Part shown: positions 45,477-54,461 of the stretch, piece after piece
Layout of the letters: every line of letters starts with the position of its first letter
Position numbering within the stretch: position 1 is the stretch's first letter
NCBI RefSeq assembly: GCF_003054055.1
Contig: NZ_QBKI01000011.1
Span: 1-64,000, forward strand
Length of the DNA: 64,000 nucleotides
Source: Pontibacter mucosus
Lineage (GTDB): Bacteria > Bacteroidota > Bacteroidia > Cytophagales > Hymenobacteraceae
Direction of reading: 5' to 3'
Program-made: the position numbers and the translations under genes
Notes under the pieces: generated by a model
Told to the model about the DNA's origin: nothing
What the model saw: the letters and a program-made list of their open reading frames with translations, nothing else
Database searches by the model: none

Positions 45477-46823
45477 CTAATCCAGCGAATTGAAGTCAAA
45501 GTCCTCCAGGTACTTGGTCGTGAAGTCGCCTTCCTTGAAGCCCTTGTCATCCATCAGTTTGAGGTGGAATGGAATGGTGGTTTTGATGCCTTCGATCACG
45601 AACTCGCTCAGGGCGCGCTTCATTTTCACCAGGGCCTCCTCACGTGTCTGTGCGCTCACGATCAGCTTGGCGATCATGGAGTCGTAGTTTGGTGGGATGG
45701 TGTAGCCGGAGTATACGTGCGAGTCGATACGAACGCCGTGGCCGCCGGGCATGTGCAGCGTCGTGATCTTGCCCGGGCTCGGGCGGAATCCGTTCTTCGG
45801 ATCCTCGGCATTGATACGGCACTCGATGGCGTGCATTTTCGGGTAGTAGTTTTTACCGGTAATCTTCTCACCGGCCGCTACCTTTATCTGCTCCTTAATC
45901 AGGTCGTAGTCAATTACCTCCTCGGTAATCGGGTGCTCCACCTGAATACGCGTGTTCATCTCCATGAAGTAGAAGTCGCGGTTCTTGTCTACCAGGAACT
46001 CGATCGTGCCCACTCCCTCGTAATTGATGGCTTTGGCACCGGCAATAGCTGCCTGGCCCATGGCCTCGCGCAGTTCGTCGGTGATAAATGGGGAAGGAGT
46101 TTCCTCTACAAGCTTCTGGTGGCGGCGCTGAATGGAGCAATCGCGCTCCGAGAGGTGCGCTACGTTGCCGTACTGGTCGCCGATGAGCTGAATCTCGATA
46201 TGACGCGGCTCTTCCACGAACTTTTCCAGGTACAGGCCGTCGTTGCCGAAGGCTGCCTTGGCTTCCGTGCGGGCGTCGTTCCAGGCTTTCTCGAACTCAG
46301 ACTCGTTCTTAATGATGCGCATGCCGCGGCCACCACCACCGGCAGTTGCTTTGATGATAACCGGATACTTTATCTTTTTGGCAAGCTTGATGCCTTCCTC
46401 TACGTTTTTCAGTAGGCCCTCTGACCCAGGTATGGTCGGCACGCCCGCCTTCTTCATGGTGTCTTTGGCAGAGGACTTGTCGCCCATGGCGTTGATCATA
46501 TCCGGCGTGGCACCGATAAACTTGATGCCGTTCTCAGCGCAGATACGCGAGAACTCCGCATTCTCAGAAAGGAAGCCGTAACCCGGGTGAATGGCGTCGG
46601 CATTGGTTATTTCTGCGGCGGCAATGATGTTCGGGATGTTCAGGTATGACTGCGCGCTGGGGGGAGGGCCAATGCATACTGCCTCATCAGCAAATCGCAC
46701 GTGCAGGCTTTCCTTATCGGCAGTAGAGTATACGGCCACCGTTTTCACGCCCATTTCCTTACAGGTACGGATAATACGTAGGGCAATTTCGCCACGGTTG
46801 GCGATGAGTATCTTTTTAAACAT
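45477..46823 (-). CDS. accC: Acetyl-CoA carboxylase, biotin carboxylase subunit
   Basis: A 448-residue ATP-grasp enzyme that carboxylates the biotin on AccB with bicarbonate, the first step of fatty-acid synthesis. The glycine-rich loop is G162-G167 ([12 protein letters not shown]), and [15 protein letters not shown] (about 288-301) carries catalytic residues. The order efp, accB, accC on the minus strand is common in Bacteroidota. The 129-nt gap between accB and accC holds an inverted-arm repeat (46840-46945). Confidence 0.97.
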   Translation of the reverse strand: MFKKILIANRGEIALRIIRTCKEMGVKTVAVYSTADKESLHVRFADEAVCIGPPPSAQSYLNIPNIIAAAEITNADAIHPGYGFLSENAEFSRICAENGIKFIGATPDMINAMGDKSSAKDTMKKAGVPTIPGSEGLLKNVEEGIKLAKKIKYPVIIKATAGGGGRGMRIIKNESEFEKAWNDARTEAKAAFGNDGLYLEKFVEEPRHIEIQLIGDQYGNVAHLSERDCSIQRRHQKLVEETPSPFITDELREAMGQAAIAGAKAINYEGVGTIEFLVDKNRDFYFMEMNTRIQVEHPITEEVIDYDLIKEQIKVAAGEKITGKNYYPKMHAIECRINAEDPKNGFRPSPGKITTLHMPGGHGVRIDSHVYSGYTIPPNYDSMIAKLIVSAQTREEALVKMKRALSEFVIEGIKTTIPFHLKLMDDKGFKEGDFTTKYLEDFDFNSLD

Positions 46824-46839
46824 AAGTCCAGATTAGGGG

Positions 46840-46945
46840 ATTTGAAGATTTGGAAATGTGGAAATTCTACGTGTTAAAATGAGGAAGCGGAGCCTTTTTA
46901 CAAGCGTCTCCACTTCCTCACGGTCACATCTTCAAACTTTCAAAT
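46840..46945. repeat. Nested inverted repeat, locus f
   Basis: Outer arms 46840-46860 and 46925-46945 are reverse complements at about 17 of 21 positions and are made of TTTGAA(G/A)-like units. Inside them, GAGGAAGCGGAG (46881-46892) and 46908-46919 form an 11-of-12 stem. This lies inside the acc operon and may form a processing or attenuation hairpin. Confidence 0.6.
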
Positions 46946-46952
46946 TGATAGT

Positions 46953-47447
46953 TTAGCTAGGATCTACCAGGAACAGCGGCTGGTCGTACTCTACAGGAGA
47001 GGCGTTGTCTACCAGCACCTTCACAACTTTGCCTGATACCTCAGACTCGATCTCGTTGAACAGTTTCATGGCCTCGATGATGCAGATCACCTGGCCTTTT
47101 TTGATCTCGTCGCCTACGTTCACAAACACCGGCGTTTCAGGGCTGGAGGCGCGGTAGAACGTTCCGATCATAGGGGCCTTGATGGCGACATACTTGCTGT
47201 CGTCGGAGGCGGCTGGGGCAGCGGCAGGAGCCGGGGCGGCAGCAGGAGCGGCGGCCGGAGCAGCCTGAGGGGCAGCAGCCGGAGCTGGCGCAGCATGTGC
47301 GGCAGGCTCAGCACCCTTCACGTACGTTACCTTCTGGTCTGGATCGCGCTTAACCGAGATCTTAAATTCTTCTGTTTCAATGTTAACTTTATTCAGGCCG
47401 GATTTGGCGATAAAGTCAATAAGGTCCTGGATTTCTTTAGCTTTCAT
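46953..47447 (-). CDS. accB: Acetyl-CoA carboxylase, biotin carboxyl carrier protein
   Basis: A 164-residue carrier protein. The biotinylation motif is EAMKLF (125-130) with K128 as the modified lysine. A flexible Ala/Pro-rich linker (about 46-80) joins an N-terminal helical region to the biotinyl domain. It is transcribed with accC (downstream) and efp (upstream, 5 nt before the accB ATG). Confidence 0.97.
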   Translation of the reverse strand: MKAKEIQDLIDFIAKSGLNKVNIETEEFKISVKRDPDQKVTYVKGAEPAAHAAPAPAAAPQAAPAAAPAAAPAPAAAPAASDDSKYVAIKAPMIGTFYRASSPETPVFVNVGDEIKKGQVICIIEAMKLFNEIESEVSGKVVKVLVDNASPVEYDQPLFLVDPS

Positions 47448-47452
47448 CTTAG

Positions 47453-48016
47453 TTATTTAACTCTTTCAGCGTATGAGTACGTACGAGTGTCTACTTTAAT
47501 TTTTTCATCCTGGCCAATAAACAGCGGCACCTGGATGGTGGCACCTGTCTCCACGATTGCTGGTTTAGAAGCGTTGGTGGCCGTGTCGCCCTTAAGGCCT
47601 GGCTCCGTATAGGTAATGGTCAGCTCCACAAACGGCGGAATCTCGCAGGTAAGCGGCGTCTCTGTCTCCGCATGGAACAGGATAGTTACCTCCTGGCCTT
47701 CCTTCATCAGGTCGGCGAAAGGCACCATTTCCTCTGGCAGGGCCACCTGCTCAAATGTGTTCAGGTCCATAAAGTTGTAGCCCATGTCGTCCTTGTAAAT
47801 GAACTGGTGCGGGCGTTGTTCTACACGGGCCGTCGTTATTTTATGACCGGCAGAGAAGGTGTTGTCAAGCATTTTGCCCGATCTTACGTTTCTAAGTCTT
47901 GTTCTTACAAACGCAGGGCCTTTGCCTGGCTTTACGTGCTGAAAATCAACGACCTGGTACAGGTCGTTGTTATATTCAATCACGAGACCGTTCTTAATAT
48001 CAGCTGTGGTTGCCAT
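47453..48016 (-). CDS. efp: Translation elongation factor P
   Basis: A 187-residue three-domain beta-barrel protein that relieves ribosome stalling at polyproline runs. The KPGKGPAF loop carries K32 as the tip residue that is modified in many bacteria; no modification enzyme is identified in the window. YMDMGYNFMDLNTFEQ is typical of domain 2. It is followed directly by accB. Confidence 0.97.
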   Translation of the reverse strand: MATTADIKNGLVIEYNNDLYQVVDFQHVKPGKGPAFVRTRLRNVRSGKMLDNTFSAGHKITTARVEQRPHQFIYKDDMGYNFMDLNTFEQVALPEEMVPFADLMKEGQEVTILFHAETETPLTCEIPPFVELTITYTEPGLKGDTATNASKPAIVETGATIQVPLFIGQDEKIKVDTRTYSYAERVK

Positions 48017-48149
48017 ATGAATTTAACTTAATGTCTTCTTAATAAGAGGGTAAAACTATATCTGATTTTGCTGTCTTGCAAAACAAAATTACGCATTCTG
48101 CTGAAAACATCGCTAAAAAAGATATTCGTCCAAATGCTAATCACCTCTG

Positions 48150-49409
48150 TTACACTTCGCTAACCTGCTCTTGCAAGATCTTGTTACGTTGTAGCTCGTG
48201 TGGTGTCTGGTTTTGCTGCCGTGCCTGCTTCAGACGCAGCATGGTTAAAGCAGCCAGCAGCGCCATGGTCCCAAACGTATAAATGGAAATGGACTCCAGA
48301 AAACGGTACAGCTCTCCGCCCATCAGGTCCCTGATGTTAATTCCTACGAGCACGCAGCCTGCCACCGTCAGTACCTTTGCCACCTTAGGGAGCCCGGCAA
48401 AGTGGTAGAGCAGGAGCACCATGCAGGGAAGGGTGAACAGGAAAGCATTCAGGCTGGTGACGGCAAACAGCGGGATAAAAGCGACGAGTACCGCCACATC
48501 GTAGACGGTGCGCTGCCGTAGCCCGGCGCCGGCTCTTACAAAGTATAGGATATAGAGGGCGATAAGCGCCAGCAAGCTGAGTTGGTATACTTTAATGGTA
48601 GCCTCGCTGGTAAGTATAAACTGCAGCGGCGTATAACGCGCCAGGACAGAGAAAATGGTATGGTTGCCGCTCTGCAGCAGGTCCTGCTTGGCGCCCAGTT
48701 CGATGAGCAGCTCCTGAAACCAGCCATTATATAAACCGGCAAATGCCTCTGCGGAAGGGTACAGCACAAACGGCAGCAAGCCCAGCAACACTACTGTTAT
48801 AGCTGTTGCCAGCAGGGCACTGAAATTTTTCCTGAGCACCAGGTAAGGCAGGAAAATGAGTCCGAAGGGCTTGATAAACAAACTGGCGGCCAGTATGGCG
48901 CCTACTGCCACATGCTGCTCTCTTCGCCAGCATACCAGCAGGAGTATGTAGAGGGCCAGCAGCACAAAGTTAACCTGCCCCAGGTGCCACTCGCGGTGCA
49001 CATGCGCGCCCACTGCCAGAAAAGCCAGCAGCAGCACGGTGTTCTTCTGTTTTGCCCGAGTTGTGGTATCATCATGGGCTGCCATTTGAAACAGCACCTG
49101 CAGCACGGCTACTGTAAGGAACAGCAATAAAAGCCAGAAGAAGATCTTAGCGGCTGAAAAGGGCAAAAGCGTCAGCGGGATAAAGTATAGGCCCGCAGTG
49201 GGGGAGTATTTGTAGACATAGTGCCCGTCCGCCTCGATGCGGTAGATTTCTTCACCCTGCAGCATCCGGGCAGCGGTTCTGTAGTATACTTCTAGGTCGT
49301 GCATCCAGAAGCGCTCGTTGATGATCTCTCCAATCAGAAGTATGATACCGGCAAGTACAATGGCAATGGCCCAAGCGTTTTGGGCAGCGAGGAGTTTTTT
49401 GGCTGGCAT
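48150..49409 (-). CDS. GT87-type (DUF2029) membrane glycosyltransferase
   Basis: A 419-residue polytopic protein with about 10-11 hydrophobic segments. The region MHDLEVYYRTAARMLQGEEIY (about 36-56) with DGHYVYKYSP resembles the first periplasmic loop of DUF2029/GT-C mannosyltransferases, which use polyprenyl-phosphate sugar donors. A Y-x-Y-x-P motif and a conserved D in that loop fit. Substrate and product are unknown. A divergent TIGR02757 gene begins 248 nt away. Confidence 0.75.
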   Translation of the reverse strand: MPAKKLLAAQNAWAIAIVLAGIILLIGEIINERFWMHDLEVYYRTAARMLQGEEIYRIEADGHYVYKYSPTAGLYFIPLTLLPFSAAKIFFWLLLLFLTVAVLQVLFQMAAHDDTTTRAKQKNTVLLLAFLAVGAHVHREWHLGQVNFVLLALYILLLVCWRREQHVAVGAILAASLFIKPFGLIFLPYLVLRKNFSALLATAITVVLLGLLPFVLYPSAEAFAGLYNGWFQELLIELGAKQDLLQSGNHTIFSVLARYTPLQFILTSEATIKVYQLSLLALIALYILYFVRAGAGLRQRTVYDVAVLVAFIPLFAVTSLNAFLFTLPCMVLLLYHFAGLPKVAKVLTVAGCVLVGINIRDLMGGELYRFLESISIYTFGTMALLAALTMLRLKQARQQNQTPHELQRNKILQEQVSEV

Positions 49410-49657
49410 GTTAAGTTTGTTTGCAGGCCGGCTATACTTGCCGACGCTTATTCTGTTGTTGTTATTGGTAGTAAACCTAGTCGGAACTACAATAATAGCG
49501 GTATTTTGGCAATGTTTCTATAACCGGTGGTATAAAAGCGCTAAAATGGAGAGGATGTATACCTGGGCTTGGGGATGGGAAGTTTTGCCGCGTCGGTTTG
49601 ATTCCTGTAGCTTTGTATACTTAACCTTAAGTACATTCTTTAAAGTATAAATCTGCT

Positions 49658-50437
49658 ATGATACACCCAGATCTTGCCTCCGTTAAAGCGCTGCTCGATG
49701 ATCGGGTGGAGAAGTATAACAAGCCCGACTTTATCCCCAACGACCCGGTTTCGATTCCGCACCGTTTCTCTAAAAAGCAGGACATTGAGATTAGCGGTTT
49801 TTTTGCAGCCATACTTGCCTGGGGCCAGCGCAAGACCATCATCAATAATTGCATCAAGCTGATGGAACTGATGGACAACGCGCCGCACGATTTTATACTC
49901 CATCACCAGGAGCAGGATTTGCAGCGGCTGCTCGGTTTCAAGCACCGCACCTTTAACGATACCGACCTGCTATACTTGCTGCACTTTTTCCGGTGGTACT
50001 ACAGCCGGCACGAGAGCCTGGAGAGCGCCTTTACGGGGGATCAAAATGAGCTAACGACCCAACGGGACAGGCTGGTATACTTTCATAACCTGGTGTTCAG
50101 CCTGGAGGATGCCCCGCAGCGTACCCGCAAGCACATCGCCACCCCCGCCCGCAAATCGGCCTGCAAGCGGCTGAACATGTACCTGCGCTGGATGGTGCGG
50201 CAGGATAAGGGCGGCGTGGATTTTGGCATCTGGAAGAACATTCCCATGGGCGACTTGGTTTGTCCTTGTGATGTGCACGTGGAGCGGGTAGCCCGCCGCC
50301 TGGGGCTCATCACGCGCAAAGGCATGGACTGGGATACGGCCGAGGAACTGACGGCCCACCTGCGCGCTTTCGACCCTGCTGACCCGGTAAAGTATGACTA
50401 TGCGCTCTTTGGGCTGGGAGTAGAGGAGAAGTTCTGA
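49658..50437 (+). CDS. TIGR02757 family protein
   Basis: A 259-residue cytoplasmic protein of the TIGR02757 (DUF2400) family. It shows PHRFSKKQDIEISGFFAAILAWGQR near the N-terminus, and CKRLNMYLRWMVRQ with DFGIWKNI toward the end, which place it in the HhH-GPD-like DNA glycosylase-related fold. No enzymatic activity is established. Length is normal. Confidence 0.85.
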   Translation: MIHPDLASVKALLDDRVEKYNKPDFIPNDPVSIPHRFSKKQDIEISGFFAAILAWGQRKTIINNCIKLMELMDNAPHDFILHHQEQDLQRLLGFKHRTFNDTDLLYLLHFFRWYYSRHESLESAFTGDQNELTTQRDRLVYFHNLVFSLEDAPQRTRKHIATPARKSACKRLNMYLRWMVRQDKGGVDFGIWKNIPMGDLVCPCDVHVERVARRLGLITRKGMDWDTAEELTAHLRAFDPADPVKYDYALFGLGVEEKF

Positions 50438-50703
50438 TGTTTCGCAAGAACATAGGCTGAGTCTGATCAGTGTCAGGTAGTCCCCAGGGCCATTTATACC
50501 CAAGCTTTGGATACGGTATACACAAACCGGATGGGGGGAGGGCCGTACATGCAAGTATGCCTATTGTGTTGGTCTATAACTACATAGGCTAGCTGTGCAA
50601 CATGAAAAGCTTGTGGCAAAGTACATCTTTTGAAGTATAAACTCCGCTACTCCAAGAGCCTGGAGGCACAGCAGTAATATGGCAAGAGCTTAAGAATTGA
50701 AGT

Positions 50704-52698
50704 ATGAACACACCTACACAACAGACAGGGAGTAAAGCGCCATCATCCACCGGCAATGCGCCAGTCAATGCCAACAAAAAAAATCCCATGCCTCCCAGCA
50801 GAACCTGGCTCTGGTTTTTAGGCCTGCTCTTGCTCAATTATTTTATCGCGAAGTCTTTTTTCCCCGGTGCATCGGAGCCGGTTAAGGTTCCTTACACCCT
50901 TTTTAAGGAAGAAGTAGCCAAGGACAATGTAAAGGCCATTTACACCAAGGGCGAACTCATATCAGGACAGTTTATTCAGGAGGTAAGCTACAGGCCGCAG
51001 GATGCGGACAGTACCGCGAAAATTGAGGCGGTGCCGGTCACCCACTTCGCTACCATTGTGCCTTCCTTTGTCGATCCCGGCCTTGAAGAATTGTTGATTG
51101 AGCACGGTGTCGAGATTCGGGCGGAGCCAATCCAGGAAGCGCCCAACCCATTGTTATCTTTTCTCTCCCTCTTCGGCCCGGCCTTGATCATCATCGGTTT
51201 TTACATCTGGATGTACAGGCGGGCGAAAAGCCAGGCCGGCATGGGGATGGGCGGTTTTATGGGTATCGGGAAAAGCGGCGCCAAGCGCTTCGACAAGGAA
51301 ACACAGAAACGGGTAACGTTCGATGATGTGGCCGGCATTGATGAGGCGGAAAACGAGCTGGTGGAAATCGTGGATTTTCTGAAGAACCCTAAAAAGTATA
51401 CCCGCCTGGGTGGTGCCGCACCAAAGGGCGTTTTGCTGATTGGCTCGCCCGGCACTGGAAAAACCCTGCTGGCCCGTGCCGTGGCAGGGGAGGCGGGCGT
51501 GCCTTTCTTCTCTATGAGCGCCTCGGAGTTTGTGGAGATGATTGTGGGCGTGGGTGCCGCCAGGGTGCGCGACCTCTTTAAACAGGCGCGCGAGCATGCA
51601 CCGGCCATTATTTTTATAGATGAGCTGGACTCCATTGGTCGTGCCCGCGGACAACAGGCCGTTGGCGGAGCCAGCGAACAGGAGCAAACCCTGAACCAGA
51701 TACTCACCGAAATGGACGGCTTCGACAGCAAGGAAGGGGTTATTGTGCTGGCGGCCACCAACCAGCCCGATGTGCTCGACAAGGCCTTGCTCCGGCCGGG
51801 GCGCTTCGACAGGCGCGTGGTCGTGAACCTGCCGGACAAGACCGGACGGGAGGCGATATTAAAAGTGCATACGCGTAACGTTCCGCTGGCGCCGGAGGTG
51901 CAGCTGCATGAAGTAGCCGCCGCCACGCCCGGCTTTTCCGGGGCGGATATACGCAACCTGGTGAATGAAGCAGCCCTGCTGGCAGCCCGCCGAAATCAGG
52001 ATGTAGTGACCCTTAAAGATTTTTTTGATGCCCTGGAAAAGATTGTGCTGGGACCGGAACGCCCGCTGCTCCTGAGCTTCGATGACCGGGAACGGATTGC
52101 CTATCACGAAGGCGGCCACGCGATTCTGGGCCTAGTGGTTCCTGGCGCCGACCCCGTAAACCGCGTAACCATTGTGCCGCGTGGCCAGGCGCTCGGTGTC
52201 ACCTACCAGCGTCCTGACAGTGATCGATACAACTATTCTGAAGAGTACCTGCACGGCAAAATCATCGGTATATTGGGAGGCCGGTCGGCGGAGGAGATTG
52301 TGTACGGCAACCGTACCACCGGCGCTGAGAACGATATTGAGCAGGCGACCAACCTGGCCCGCTCAATGGTTACCCGTTGGGGCATGAACGACAAGCTGGG
52401 CATGGTACAACTGGCCCCGCGCCAGAACCAGTTCCTGGGCGGCAGCAGCGGGTATGCAGGCGCTAAACCATTCAGCGAGGCAACAGCCCAGGCGGTAGAT
52501 GAAGAGGTACTGCGTATTATCAACGAGGCCCACAAAGAAGCGCAGCGCCTGCTGGTAAAATACCGGAAAGAGCTGGATGCGCTGGCGCATGCCTTGCTGG
52601 AACGCGAAACGCTGGATGAGCAGGAGATCTTACAGGTTGCCGGACTTCCTCCGGCCCCGCCGCTGCTAAGCCGGAAGGTTATCGAGGCCAACTCCTGA
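50704..52698 (+). CDS. ftsH: FtsH-type ATP-dependent zinc metalloprotease, divergent copy
   Basis: A 664-residue membrane AAA+ protease. Membrane segments lie near 35-53 and 154-173 with a short periplasmic domain between. Walker A is [12 protein letters not shown] (Ser in place of the usual Pro), Walker B is [11 protein letters not shown], and the zinc site is H468-E-G-G-H472 with a later acidic ligand in [11 protein letters not shown]. The usual FtsH motif is HEAGH. The C-terminal tail is short. I suspect an accessory FtsH rather than the essential copy. It appears monocistronic. Confidence 0.92.
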   Translation: MNTPTQQTGSKAPSSTGNAPVNANKKNPMPPSRTWLWFLGLLLLNYFIAKSFFPGASEPVKVPYTLFKEEVAKDNVKAIYTKGELISGQFIQEVSYRPQDADSTAKIEAVPVTHFATIVPSFVDPGLEELLIEHGVEIRAEPIQEAPNPLLSFLSLFGPALIIIGFYIWMYRRAKSQAGMGMGGFMGIGKSGAKRFDKETQKRVTFDDVAGIDEAENELVEIVDFLKNPKKYTRLGGAAPKGVLLIGSPGTGKTLLARAVAGEAGVPFFSMSASEFVEMIVGVGAARVRDLFKQAREHAPAIIFIDELDSIGRARGQQAVGGASEQEQTLNQILTEMDGFDSKEGVIVLAATNQPDVLDKALLRPGRFDRRVVVNLPDKTGREAILKVHTRNVPLAPEVQLHEVAAATPGFSGADIRNLVNEAALLAARRNQDVVTLKDFFDALEKIVLGPERPLLLSFDDRERIAYHEGGHAILGLVVPGADPVNRVTIVPRGQALGVTYQRPDSDRYNYSEEYLHGKIIGILGGRSAEEIVYGNRTTGAENDIEQATNLARSMVTRWGMNDKLGMVQLAPRQNQFLGGSSGYAGAKPFSEATAQAVDEEVLRIINEAHKEAQRLLVKYRKELDALAHALLERETLDEQEILQVAGLPPAPPLLSRKVIEANS

Positions 52699-52963
52699 CA
52701 GGTGCTGTTGAAAATAGTAAAAGCTAGATTCTCCCTTTGATGACAAACAAGCACGGGAGTACGTAATTTACGAACGCAGTTCAAGGGTGAGGTGTTAGGA
52801 TCTTGCAGATGACTTTTGCCGTTGGCTTTACACCCCTATAGACTCTTAGTCGCAAGTTTCGACTCTCGTCTCACTTGTCCTCAAGGGGACAGTTATCTGT
52901 AGAACTTAACTGAGCTGCTTCGTTGGAAGGAGTAGGGATGATTTAATTGCAACTGAGTTTACT

Positions 52964-53016
52964 AAGTATAAAAGGCAGGCCGCTGAATTTGTTACAGCGG
53001 CCTGCCTTTTATACTT
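52964..53016. terminator. Perfect 22-bp hairpin between ftsH and susD
   Basis: Arms 52964-52985 and 52995-53016 are exact reverse complements around the loop AATTTGTTA. Both arms end in AAGTATA/TATACTT. As the genes converge, it probably stops transcription from both sides. Confidence 0.9.
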
Positions 53017-53031
53017 TATACTTTCACCTTC

Positions 53032-54450
53032 CTACTGATCCCACCAAAGCGGTAAGGAAAGGTCGGTTACGTCTGGCGTGTTCGGGTTCTTGGATGCCTC
53101 ACCGGAAGGGTAAGCCACCCGCCGGATAAAGGTTGGCAAAGCAGCACCCGCTGGCAGGGTGAAGTTGGCATACTGGTAATCGTAGCGGCGGGCGTCGTTC
53201 CAGGCTTCCGGGTTCAGGTAGGTTACCACATACTTCTCCTGGAAAATCCTGTCGAGCGTTAGCTCGGACGCGCTTTGGGCTACGGCAGAACTGCTCAAAT
53301 ATGCATCAGCGTCCGCTTGTGCTACTTCCAGCAGCTCCATACTTGCCCGGATAGCTTCGCGGTATGCTTCGAAGGCCCTGTCCAGCTGGCCAGCCCGGAA
53401 GGCGGCCTCTGCCTCAATCAGCTTCACCTCTGGGTAGGACACGATAATCAGCGGTGATTCGTCTCCGGTAAGCGGGGAATTGCGGGAGATATAGTTTTCA
53501 TCCTTAACGGTGTTATTGGCCGGTCCAACGTTGCCGGTTCCGTTAGGGGTGCCTACAAAGTCGCCATTTACGGTTGGGTCCGTGATTTGCTCCAGGCGCG
53601 GGTCAAACACGCCGTACGAGGTGCCGTCCAGGTGCTGTATCAGTTGCTCGGAAAGCCAGCCACCCAATAGGTTGCCCGCGTTGCTCAGCGCCACGGCTGC
53701 CCATGGGTTACGCGTCTGGAAAACTCCCATCTCAGCGTTGTCCGCGTTAGAAGTATAGGAATTGTCCACTGCCTCCAGCACCGCCTGCGGGTTATAGAAA
53801 GAGGTGCCGCTGAGCTTGTTCAGCTGCCTTGCCTTTAGGGCATAGGCAGTTTTTACCCAGTTCGCCACGTTGCCCTCGTGTATTACATCGCTGGTAGCAA
53901 TCAGCCGCACGGTGGACTCGGGTTTCTGCAGTTCCACAATCGCCTCGTCCAGCAGCTGGGTGGTCACATCGTACAGGTTCGCCTCATCATCAAAAGCAGG
54001 CGTCAAGGTGATGTTGGCAAAGGCTTCGGAGTAGGGCGCATCCCCCCACATATCGTTGACCAGGGACAGGTGGTAGGCCATCAGGACATTGGCCACGCCT
54101 ACATACTCTGTAGCCCCCTGCTCGATGGCCAGCTGGCGCATATCGTAAATATCAGCCATGGCCCAGTAAAGCGCATCCCAGGTGCCGGTATAATCGGTGA
54201 TCTGGTAAGTGTCTGAAGAACCGCCCGCCGAGGGACTGGCCAGGTACTGCACAAAGTAGGAGGTGATGTTGCTGACCAGGTAGCTGTTGATGCCGGTTTT
54301 GTGCGTGGTGGTGGTCAGCAGGGTGGGCAAAGGCGGATTGGGAACCAGGTTCGGGTTATCCTCCTTGTCAAAATAATCTTCGCAGCCCTGCAGGCCTGCT
54401 ACTGCCCCCATAATGGCGAAGGCAAGTATATATCGGAAGATCTTTCTCAT
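53032..54450 (-). CDS. SusD/RagB-family outer-membrane lipoprotein
   Basis: A 472-residue surface lipoprotein. Signal peptide with lipobox GLQGC, C23. The body is helical with TPR-like elements, as in SusD-like proteins; WDALYWAMADIYDMRQLA and EVKLIEAEAAFRAGQLDRAFE are typical. It forms the lid of a nutrient transporter with the SusC barrel encoded upstream (11 nt between the genes). Absence of a glycan-active enzyme nearby and the divergent S9 peptidase suggest peptide rather than sugar uptake. Confidence 0.92.
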   Translation of the reverse strand: MRKIFRYILAFAIMGAVAGLQGCEDYFDKEDNPNLVPNPPLPTLLTTTTHKTGINSYLVSNITSYFVQYLASPSAGGSSDTYQITDYTGTWDALYWAMADIYDMRQLAIEQGATEYVGVANVLMAYHLSLVNDMWGDAPYSEAFANITLTPAFDDEANLYDVTTQLLDEAIVELQKPESTVRLIATSDVIHEGNVANWVKTAYALKARQLNKLSGTSFYNPQAVLEAVDNSYTSNADNAEMGVFQTRNPWAAVALSNAGNLLGGWLSEQLIQHLDGTSYGVFDPRLEQITDPTVNGDFVGTPNGTGNVGPANNTVKDENYISRNSPLTGDESPLIIVSYPEVKLIEAEAAFRAGQLDRAFEAYREAIRASMELLEVAQADADAYLSSSAVAQSASELTLDRIFQEKYVVTYLNPEAWNDARRYDYQYANFTLPAGAALPTFIRRVAYPSGEASKNPNTPDVTDLSLPLWWDQ

Positions 54451-54461
54451 ATCTGTATTAG

